37,873 nucleotides of DNA. It comes from JAZFYD01 sp036443405. GTDB taxonomy: Bacteria > Planctomycetota > PLA2. The notes beneath the pieces were generated by a model, which worked only from the letters and a program-made list of their open reading frames with translations, was not told the DNA's origin and did not search any database. The position numbers and the translations under genes are program-made. Shown here piece by piece: positions 15,783-22,281 of the stretch. Location of the stretch: positions 1 to 37,873 of the forward strand of contig JAZFYD010000166.1 in the NCBI GenBank assembly GCA_036443405.1, in the 5' to 3' direction. The first letter of the stretch is position 1. Every line of letters begins with the position of its first letter.

Positions 15783-15974
15783 GTCAACAGAGCGACCGTT
15801 ATCGGCCGCGGGGGCCAGACTCTCGACGCGGCGGGACGCAGTGAGTTCACGGCTGCATCCGAGTCCGCGTACCATCACGTTGTGGTCGACGTCGCCGGGG
15901 ACGTGCTCCAGATGCAGGCGATCGACCGACGCAACGTGGTGCTGGACTCGATGACCATCACGAAGCGACAGTAA
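15783..15974 (+). pseudogene. C-terminal remnant of a metallophosphoesterase-like protein
   Basis: The frame reads VIGRGGQTL, then GRSEFTAASESAYHHVVVDV, then VLQMQAIDRRNVVLDSMTI and TAA (15972-15974). This is the typical C-terminal wording of calcineurin-like alkaline or purple acid phosphatases, where a GRSE-TA-S-S-xYH-V-VDV strand ends the domain. The metal-binding part is absent: the frame runs back only to a stop at 15720-15722 inside the neighbouring gene, without a start. It is therefore a decayed gene end, not a functional gene. Identity is from pattern memory, not a search. Confidence 0.55.
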
Positions 15975-16045
15975 TTCGACCCGGGCGCCGAGAGTGCCGC
16001 ACGCGCGCAGCCGAATCTGATTCGCCAGAAGGGTGCCTGCGGGGA

Positions 16046-16543
16046 CTACGCGTTGCGAGTCGAGTCGCGTTCCAGTTCCACGCCTAAGCCGTCCGCGATC
16101 CGGTTGGCGAACGCGAAGTAGGCGGTGATCGCGCAGATGTCGTGGACCGCGTGATCGGAAAAACCGTGCGTGCGCAGGCCTTCGACATCCGAAGGCTCCA
16201 TCGCGCCCGGCGAGCGCGTCAGCTTCGTGGCGTAGTCGAGCATCGCACGATCCGCCGGCGGGAGTTCGACGGTCGTGTAGTCGTCGGTCAGTGCCGCGAC
16301 GACCGAGTCCTCGTCACCCAGTGCACGGAGTCCCGCCCCGTGATGGACGATTCAGTACCGGCAGCCGTTGGCCGCCGATACGACGACCGCGATCCGCTCG
16401 CGCTGCACGCGTGTGAGCGGCCCCGGCTTGTGCATCAACTCGATGTAGAGACCGGAGTGCCTCCGTTCGACCTCCGGATGAACGCCGTGGATGCGAAGGA
16501 TGTTGTCGCCACTGGCTGCGTCGCCATACGAGATCCAAGCCAT
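16046..16543 (-). CDS. AhpD-family peroxidase-like protein, probable selenoprotein (in-frame UGA at CxxC)
   Basis: From ATG 16543 (MAWISYGD) the frame continues through LRIHGVHPEVERRHSGLYIE and VQRERIAVVVSAANGCRY to a TGA at 16352-16354, then continues without shift IVHHGAGLRALGDED ... LTRSPGAMEPSDVEGLRTHG ... ITAYFAFANRIADGL to TGA at 16046-16048. Read through, this is one complete AhpD/carboxymuconolactone decarboxylase-family protein of 165 residues. The motif would be C61-R-Y-U64-I-V-H-H68, matching the family CxxCxxxH active site with the second Cys replaced by selenocysteine. A SECIS-like hairpin follows. Such proteins reduce hydroperoxides. A simple nonsense mutation of a Cys codon is the alternative. 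If selenium insertion is absent, two truncated fragments result. An in-frame start at 16624 is less likely. Confidence 0.8.
16318..16346 (-). promoter_or_regulatory. Candidate bacterial SECIS hairpin after the in-frame UGA
   Basis: On the minus strand, five bases after the TGA at 16352-16354, CCA-U-CACGG pairs with CCGUG-CAC-UGG. This gives a lower 3-bp and an upper 5-bp stem separated by an asymmetric internal loop, with a 9-nt apical loop beginning GG. Bacterial SECIS elements are short hairpins within the coding sequence directly downstream of UGA with a G at the start of the loop, so placement and loop fit. Folding was done by eye. Confidence 0.5.
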
Positions 16544-16646
16544 AGCGCCAAGTCTATACGGGCCGCTGGCCTGCACAGGGAAGCCGTTCGCAACAAACGT
16601 CTCGGCGCGGACCGTGGCTGTCACCGTTTCCGGAGTCGCTCCAGCC

Positions 16647-18026
16647 TCATTGGATCCGGTAGAGATATGTCCGGCGGTATCCGGATACGTCGGGGATGTT
16701 GGTGTAGGAACCCAACAGCTCGACCTTGCGGCCGCCGAGGCTCCGCGGATCGATGGGGCTTCGCCGGACGAGGACGAACTGGCCGGGTTCGAGTACGGCG
16801 GCGAGTTCGTCGCGTTTTGCGAGCTTCACGTTGATCTTCTTGCGGTGCAGGTAGTAGAGACCGCCGACGTCGGTGTCGTTGCCGTCGACGATGGTGACCT
16901 CGCCGGTGAACTCCGGATGTTCGCCGAGCGCGTACGCCGCGCGCACCGGTCCACGGTTCACGGCGTACAGCGATAACACGACGGCGAGCGCGACGTGGCC
17001 GATGACCAGGACGCGGCGGTGTACAAACGCGCGGCCGCGCAACGGTTCACAGAAGAGACCCACCGCGAGCACAGCGCTCACTAGCCCGAGTGCCGGCGGG
17101 AGAAAGCGCACCGACTTTCGCGAGATGAAGCTCAGTACCAGGATGTAGAGCGCGGCCGCGAGCAGCGGAATGGCGAGGGTGCGGGCACCGCGGCGCAGGT
17201 TCTCCACGCTCGCCTTGAAAAACGGCGGGACGAACATGACGTACGGCGCGACGACGACGACGGCGTAAAACCAAAACGGCTTGGTCGCCCACGCGGTGCC
17301 GCCGCCTTCGATGACGTTGAACCGAAAGAACTCGATGGGGCTGTGCATGAAGCCTCCCCAGGTGCGCAGATCGACAAGGCCCTGCAAGAGAAGCGGGCCG
17401 AGAAATCCGAGCGCGAGCCAGAGGCACTTGCGCGGCTGCCGCGCGAACAGCCCCGCGGCAAACAGCACCGGACCGAAGAGCGCGTCCTGGAACCGGCAAC
17501 AGAACGCGATCCCGAGCAGGAGTCCGGACAGCAGCGCGGGCCAGCGCCCGGGGCCGAGAAAGAAGAGCACCGCCGCGACGGAGAGTCCCGCCGCGAACGT
17601 TGGACCCGACGGCTGCACGCCGGTGTGCAACAGTGCGCCGCTACATGCGAAGAAAAACAACGCAGCGCGCGCGCCCGCGATAGGGCGCCAGCGAGTCACC
17701 ACGAACCAGAAGGCGATCAGTGGGAGCAGCGAAAACACTGCGTGCACCAAGCGCACCAACGTCATGCGCCAGAGCGCGTCCTCGAAACCCAACGAGTTCG
17801 CAGCCTTGAAAACACCCGCGAGCATCCCCGGATACACCCAGCTGCGCATCCCGCGTTTCCACTCGTGCGTCTCCAGCCAATCGTCGCCCGTCGCCAGGTG
17901 CCACGCCGGATCCACGTACTGATACTGCTGGTCGACGAACTGATATCCCTCGGCAAACACGACGCTCGGAACGCGCATCAGGAGGCCGATCGCGAGGTAG
18001 AGCGCGAGCGTCGGCGCAGGTTTCAA
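16647..18026 (-). CDS. GT22/Alg9-like membrane glycosyltransferase
   Basis: The 459-residue product has about ten hydrophobic helices. Near the N-terminus, a first helix is followed by FVDQQYQYVDPAWHLATGDD and WKRGMRSWVYPG, the acidic-loop and G-x-R-S-W-PG wording of the GT22 family (PIG-B/Alg9-like mannosyltransferases using lipid-linked sugar donors). ISRKSVRFLPPALGLVSA matches the family's later H/S-K-E/S-x-RFL-P signature. A soluble C-terminal part follows. It probably moves a sugar from a polyprenyl donor to a cell-surface glycan; the acceptor is unknown. The start is a TTG at 18026 without a good ribosome site, so it is uncertain by some residues. Confidence 0.75.
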   Translation of the reverse strand: MKPAPTLALYLAIGLLMRVPSVVFAEGYQFVDQQYQYVDPAWHLATGDDWLETHEWKRGMRSWVYPGMLAGVFKAANSLGFEDALWRMTLVRLVHAVFSLLPLIAFWFVVTRWRPIAGARAALFFFACSGALLHTGVQPSGPTFAAGLSVAAVLFFLGPGRWPALLSGLLLGIAFCCRFQDALFGPVLFAAGLFARQPRKCLWLALGFLGPLLLQGLVDLRTWGGFMHSPIEFFRFNVIEGGGTAWATKPFWFYAVVVVAPYVMFVPPFFKASVENLRRGARTLAIPLLAAALYILVLSFISRKSVRFLPPALGLVSAVLAVGLFCEPLRGRAFVHRRVLVIGHVALAVVLSLYAVNRGPVRAAYALGEHPEFTGEVTIVDGNDTDVGGLYYLHRKKINVKLAKRDELAAVLEPGQFVLVRRSPIDPRSLGGRKVELLGSYTNIPDVSGYRRTYLYRIQ

Positions 18027-18107
18027 GGCGCTTGCGGTGGAGATCGCGGCACGCTATCAGAGTTGCTGGCCTAACGCCTGAGGGTTCGGACGTCGGTCGA
18101 AGAGTTG

Positions 18108-18325
18108 GCCACGGAGACGCAGAGGGCACAGAGGGAGTTGCTCACTGACGCGGAGAAACTCCCACCGAGCAATCACTCGGCGCAAACAACGTGAACCCTA
18201 TCCAGTTCAAACGAAACGTAGGAACAGGAGTAAGGGTCGCGTCCTCACCCGCGGGAGATAGCTCCGTTGGACCCGCGCTCTGGAACCGCGGGTATCCCAC
18301 TCTGTGTTCTCTGTGTCTCCGTGGC
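18108..18325. repeat. 218-bp intergenic element with imperfect terminal inverted repeats
   Basis: The left arm 18108-18136 starts GCCACGGAGACGCAGAGG. The right arm 18296-18325, read on the other strand, starts GCCACGGAGACACAGAGA. The two agree at about 24 of the first 27 positions. The inside codes for nothing recognisable. The gap between the glycosyltransferase and the frd-linked TPR gene (18027-18348) holds only this element. Ends of this type suggest a small non-autonomous mobile element or a dispersed repeat; no target-site duplication was established. Confidence 0.6.
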
Positions 18326-18348
18326 GAAACATACGCGCGTTCGACGTA

Positions 18349-18855
18349 CTACTCCAACATCCCGCTCGCGTGCTGGTCGTCTTCCGGCGCCGGGCCCAGG
18401 TTGGGGTAGGCCTCGAAGATGCGGCAGATGGTGTTCCAGCGCAGGATCACTTCGCTGCTGTCCTTGGGCTGCACCTTCTCCGCTTCGGCGTAGTGCTCGA
18501 GCGCCTCCATGAACCAGTTGTACGCGTAGTGGTGATGTCCCGGCTGGCTTGCGCGCAGAACGACCAAGCCGCGCCGCTCGCACACCAATCCGTCGTAATA
18601 CGCGCGTTTGTACTCGTCTTTGATCTTGGCGATGTGCTCGCGCGCCTGGCGCACGCCCTCTGCCTTGCGCCGCTCCAACAAATCGGAGATCGACAGCACG
18701 ACCATCACCAGCGCCTCCTGGTGATCGGGGTCCACTTTCAGGATGTCGAGGCAGATGCTCTCGGCGATCCGCGGCTCGTTCAGAAGGCGATAGTGCTTCG
18801 CCTTCTCCAGGGCCTCGGGGATGGACTTCTTGGGGAGCGGCTTGAACTTGGGCAT
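18349..18855 (-). CDS. TPR-like protein at the end of the frd operon
   Basis: The 168-residue product from ATG 18855 begins MPKFKPLPKKSIPEALEKAK and is helical, with TPR-like phrases (RIAESICLDILKVDPDHQEA, YNWFMEALEHYAEAEKVQP). The same reading frame is open further upstream to 19179, but that part lies inside frdD and is a shadow. The start lies 2 bases after the frdD stop (TAG-CC-ATG), so the gene belongs to the operon. It is not a known subunit of fumarate reductase. A role in assembly, scaffolding or an unrelated process cannot be told from sequence. Confidence 0.7.
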   Translation of the reverse strand: MPKFKPLPKKSIPEALEKAKHYRLLNEPRIAESICLDILKVDPDHQEALVMVVLSISDLLERRKAEGVRQAREHIAKIKDEYKRAYYDGLVCERRGLVVLRASQPGHHHYAYNWFMEALEHYAEAEKVQPKDSSEVILRWNTICRIFEAYPNLGPAPEDDQHASGMLE

Positions 18856-18857
18856 GG

Positions 18858-19205
18858 CTACATCGTAATCATCGTGAAGATCGTGAACGCGGTGCCGGCG
18901 ATCGCGGATCCATAGAGCACCGCCGCGGTCGGATTGCGGAGCGACCCGCGCAGGCCGAAGTCCATGAACGCCGCCATGATCCGGTGGGCCGCGTGAAACA
19001 GCGGCAGGCTGATCAGGACGACGAGATACATGCGGAAGAACGGGTTCGAAAAGAGCGCGTGGGCGTCTTCCCACGACGGCACTTCCACCACGCCGGCCGG
19101 GCCGAGCAGCTGCGTCACAAGCATGTGGGCGGGATAGAGCATCGCCGCCACCATGCCGCCGATGGCGAAAAAACTCCACCAGAGGGCCTTGTAGCGTCCC
19201 TTCAT
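18858..19205 (-). CDS. frdD: Fumarate reductase membrane anchor subunit FrdD
   Basis: The 115-residue product has three hydrophobic helices: WWSFFAIGGMVAAMLYPAHM, FFRMYLVVLISLPLFHAAHR and AVLYGSAIAGTAFTIFTMIT. Size, helix order, the GGM-AA-LxPxHML opening and the LPLFHAAHRI-x-A-x-D-G segment match FrdD of the four-subunit, heme-less quinol:fumarate reductase. With FrdC it anchors the catalytic FrdAB pair to the inner membrane and binds quinol. The ATG overlaps the frdC stop by 4 bases (ATGA), showing tight coupling. Assignment rests on family pattern and gene order. Confidence 0.85.
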   Translation of the reverse strand: MKGRYKALWWSFFAIGGMVAAMLYPAHMLVTQLLGPAGVVEVPSWEDAHALFSNPFFRMYLVVLISLPLFHAAHRIMAAFMDFGLRGSLRNPTAAVLYGSAIAGTAFTIFTMITM

Positions 19206-19588
19206 GTCAGCACCCAGAACAGGATGGCGGAGATGGCGAACCAGCCCGCGTAGTGTCCGGCGATGATCGCGTTTCCGGGGACGAGTTTGTTACCGATGCG
19301 CGGACGCATGGCCTTGGGCGCGGCGACGAACCACGTGATGGTGTGCCAGACCACCGCGACGAACGAGAGGCAGTGGATCGCGATCATCCCCGGCGTCCGC
19401 AGTCCCTCCAGAATTTCCTCGTACGCCTCGGGCCCCGCATAGATCGCGCGCGCGAAGTTGAGATAGAACAGCGCGAACAGCGCGACGAAGATGCACGTGA
19501 TCTCGCGCAGGAAGAAAACGAACCACGTCTTCTTCTTGAAGACCCACCAGCCGGGGAGTTGTTGCTCGTAACGCTTGCTCTTGCTCAC
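19202..19588 (-). CDS. frdC: Fumarate reductase membrane anchor subunit FrdC
   Basis: The 128-residue product starts at a GTG (19588) that overlaps the frdB stop by 4 bases (GTGA). An upstream extension of the frame to 19723 is a shadow of frdB. It has three helices, with the FrdC wording FVFFLREITCIFVALFALFY, GPEAYEEILEGLRTPGMIAI and VVWHTITWFVAAPKAMRP. As in Escherichia coli FrdC, it should form half of the quinol site and carry no heme ligands. It has no second function visible. Confidence 0.87.
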   Translation of the reverse strand: MSKSKRYEQQLPGWWVFKKKTWFVFFLREITCIFVALFALFYLNFARAIYAGPEAYEEILEGLRTPGMIAIHCLSFVAVVWHTITWFVAAPKAMRPRIGNKLVPGNAIIAGHYAGWFAISAILFWVLT

Positions 19589-20328
19589 TTGTTCGCCCAC
19601 GGCATGAGCACCTTCTTGGCCCACCACTGGAGATGGCGCGCCTTGCCCTGCTGGATCGCGCCCGCCGGATCGACGTGCTTGGGACAGACACGCGTGCAGT
19701 CGCCGACAAACGTGCACTCCCAAACCCCCTCCGGCCCGGCGAACACACTGCGGCGTTCATCCTCGCCCTGATCGCGCGAGTCCAGGTTGTAGCGCTGGCC
19801 GAGCGCGAGCGCCGCCGGTCCGGTGAACACCGGGTGCCGCGCGTAGATCGGGCACGCGGCATAACACAGCATGCAGTTGATGCAGAGCGTGTACTGCTTG
19901 TAGTCGAGCAGTTCGCCCGGGCTCTGGAGGTACTCGCCTTCCTCGAGCGGCTTTTCTTCATCGCGGATGATCCACGGCTTGACACTCTCGATCTTGTCCA
20001 TGAAGTCCGTGGAGTCCACCACGAGGTCGCGGATGACCGGGAAGTGCGCGAGCGGCTCGATGCGCACCGTACCGTTCGCGAAGTCCTTGCAGTACGTCGC
20101 GCAGGTGAGCACCGGCTCGCCGTTCACGTTCATGCCGCAACTTCCGCAAACACCCATGCGGCACGACCAGCGGTAACTGAGCGTGCCGTCGATGTCGTTC
20201 TTGATGTGATTGAGCGCGTCGAGCAGCACCCAGTCGTCCGGGCAGTCCACCTCGTAGGTCTGGAACGTCGGCTCCTCCGATTCCTCGGGACGGTAGCGGA
20301 AGACCTCCAGGGCGACTTTGGTGCTCAT
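19585..20328 (-). CDS. frdB: Fumarate reductase iron-sulfur subunit FrdB
   Basis: The 247-residue product has an N-terminal plant-type ferredoxin domain with CRMGVCGSCGMNVNGEPVLTC (Cys56, 61, 64, 76) for the [2Fe-2S] cluster. It then has CINCMLCYAACP for [4Fe-4S] and CTFVGDCTRVCPKHVDP for the [3Fe-4S] or second cluster. Length and spacing are normal. It relays electrons between FrdA and membrane quinol. The start at 20328 overlaps the frdA stop by 4 bases (ATGA). An in-frame extension upstream to 20529 lies within frdA and is rejected. Confidence 0.95.
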   Translation of the reverse strand: MSTKVALEVFRYRPEESEEPTFQTYEVDCPDDWVLLDALNHIKNDIDGTLSYRWSCRMGVCGSCGMNVNGEPVLTCATYCKDFANGTVRIEPLAHFPVIRDLVVDSTDFMDKIESVKPWIIRDEEKPLEEGEYLQSPGELLDYKQYTLCINCMLCYAACPIYARHPVFTGPAALALGQRYNLDSRDQGEDERRSVFAGPEGVWECTFVGDCTRVCPKHVDPAGAIQQGKARHLQWWAKKVLMPWANK

Positions 20329-22055
20329 TGGCCGTAGACCCTCTTGCCAGGGGGCCACCGTGTGACGATGACCGGATGAAGTGCTGTTTGCGGCGGCTCG
20401 CCGGGACGGTAGTACGCGAGCGAGTGCTGCAGGAAGTTGTCGTCGTCGCGCTCGGTGTGGTCGGTGCGCTGGTGCGAGCCGCGCGACTCGGTGCGGGCGA
20501 GCGCGGAGTGGACCAGCGCCTCGGCGCAATCGAGCAGGTACTCCAGTTCGAGCGCGGAGATGACCTCGGTGTTGTAGACCTTGGATGCGTCGTCGAGATG
20601 GACGTTCTTGTACCGGTCCTTGAGTTCGGCGACCTTCGCCGCCGTGGCACTCAAGCCGGACTCGTCGCGGTAGATGCCGGCACCATCTTCCATCGAGCTC
20701 TGCAACTCGTTGCGCAGCGTGGCGATGCGATCGCCGGTGCCGTTTTGGAGCGCGTCGATGCGATTTTTCTCATCCTCGATTTGCGCTGCGATCGCAGCGT
20801 GATCCGGCTCGCCGCACTCCTTCGCGAACGCAACGGCGTTGTGACCCGCGCGCGCGCCGAACACGAGGATCTCGACGAGCGAGTTCGACCCGAGGCGGTT
20901 GGCGCCGTTGATGCTCACGCACGCGCACTCGCCCGCCGCGAACAACCCGTCGAGTGAGGTGCGTGCGTCGATGTCGGTGTGCACGCCGCCCATGCAGTAG
21001 TGGATGACCGGCCGCACGGGGATGTAGTCCGTCACGGGATCGATGCCGACGTACTTGACGCACAGTTCGCGCACCATCGGCAGCTTCTCCATGATGCGCT
21101 TCTTACCGAGGTGGCGGATGTCTAAGTGGACGTAGCTGCCGAACTCGCCGGTGAGCGTGCGTCCCGCTTTTTCCTCGGCGACAAACGCCTGCGACAGCCG
21201 GTCGCGCGGGCCCAGCTCCATCGAGCGCTTGACCGGATGCGGCATCGGCTTGCCGAGGTCGTAGTCCTGCAGGTAGCGATAGCCGTCCTTGTTGAGCAAG
21301 ACGCCACCCTCGCCGCGCGACGCCTCGGTGATCAGGATGCCGGTGCCCGGCAGGCCCGTCGGATGGAACTGCACGAACTCCATGTCCTTGAGCGCGACAC
21401 CGGCGCGGTATGCCAGCGCCATGCCGTCGCCGGTTTTGATGTTGGCGTTCGTGGTGAACGAGTACATGCGCCCGGCTCCGCCCGTGCAGAGGATGACCGC
21501 CTTGGCCGTGATCGCTTCGACCTTGCCCGTTTCGATCTCGAGTGCGGCGACGCCGCAGCAGCGGCCCTGGTCAACCAGCAGTTTCGTCACGAACCACTCG
21601 TCGTAGCGCTTCACCGCTTTGTACTTGAGCGACGTCTGAAAGAGCGTGTGCAACATGTGGAAGCCGGTCTTGTCCGCCGCGTACCACGTGCGCTCGATCT
21701 TCATGCCGCCGAACGGCCGCACCGCGATCTTGCCGTTGTCTTGGCGGCTCCACGGGCAACCCCAATGCTCGAGTTGCGTCAGCTCGCGCGGCGCTTCGTT
21801 CACGAAATACTCGACCGCATCCTGATCCGTGAGCCAGTCGCCGCCGGAGATCGTGTCGTAACAGTGGTCGTCGAGACTGTCCTCGTCCTTGACGACTCCC
21901 GCAGCGCCGCCCTCGGCGGCTACCGTGTGGCTGCGCATCGGGTAGACCTTGGAGACGACGGCCACGCTGAGGTCGGGATCGGCCTCGGCAATCGCGATAG
22001 CGGCCCGGAGTCCCGCGCCGCCACCACCGACGAGCAGAACATCATGCTGCGCCAT
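20325..22055 (-). CDS. frdA: Fumarate reductase flavoprotein subunit FrdA
   Basis: The 576-residue product has an FAD-binding VGGGGAGLRAA loop, the covalent-FAD histidine (His43 in YPMRSHTVAAEGG), and GGMKIERTWYAADKTGFHML. It also has the substrate-site FHPTGLPGTGILITEASRGEGG (written here for orientation: HPTG and the REGG Arg are key), VRPVIHYCMGGVHTDID, and the end WPPGKRVYGQ. These are the classic FrdA signatures, closer in wording to the anaerobic quinol:fumarate reductase than to SdhA. It reduces fumarate to succinate. MAQHDVLLVG at 22055 lines up with family N-termini; starts at 22073 or 22097 are in frame but less likely. It is the first gene of frdABCD-TPR. The 226-bp gap to the divergent TPR gene should hold its promoter. 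Confidence 0.95.
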   Translation of the reverse strand: MAQHDVLLVGGGGAGLRAAIAIAEADPDLSVAVVSKVYPMRSHTVAAEGGAAGVVKDEDSLDDHCYDTISGGDWLTDQDAVEYFVNEAPRELTQLEHWGCPWSRQDNGKIAVRPFGGMKIERTWYAADKTGFHMLHTLFQTSLKYKAVKRYDEWFVTKLLVDQGRCCGVAALEIETGKVEAITAKAVILCTGGAGRMYSFTTNANIKTGDGMALAYRAGVALKDMEFVQFHPTGLPGTGILITEASRGEGGVLLNKDGYRYLQDYDLGKPMPHPVKRSMELGPRDRLSQAFVAEEKAGRTLTGEFGSYVHLDIRHLGKKRIMEKLPMVRELCVKYVGIDPVTDYIPVRPVIHYCMGGVHTDIDARTSLDGLFAAGECACVSINGANRLGSNSLVEILVFGARAGHNAVAFAKECGEPDHAAIAAQIEDEKNRIDALQNGTGDRIATLRNELQSSMEDGAGIYRDESGLSATAAKVAELKDRYKNVHLDDASKVYNTEVISALELEYLLDCAEALVHSALARTESRGSHQRTDHTERDDDNFLQHSLAYYRPGEPPQTALHPVIVTRWPPGKRVYGQ

Positions 22056-22281
22056 GAGCTTGCGAAGGATCATAGTGATCGAGGGGTGATGGCGCAACGA
22101 GCCGCGGGAAGCGGATCCGTGCGGCGTATCTCAGGAAGCGCAAAACGGCCGACCGAGTGCGTGCTGGCGTGATGCCGCCCGCGGCCCTGCGGCGAGGTCG
22201 AACGTAAATGTTTGGCGCGTCGCAGCATCGATGCGGCGAATCGTGCAGAATGCCGGTGAACGACACAAAGAGGGTTGGGCG

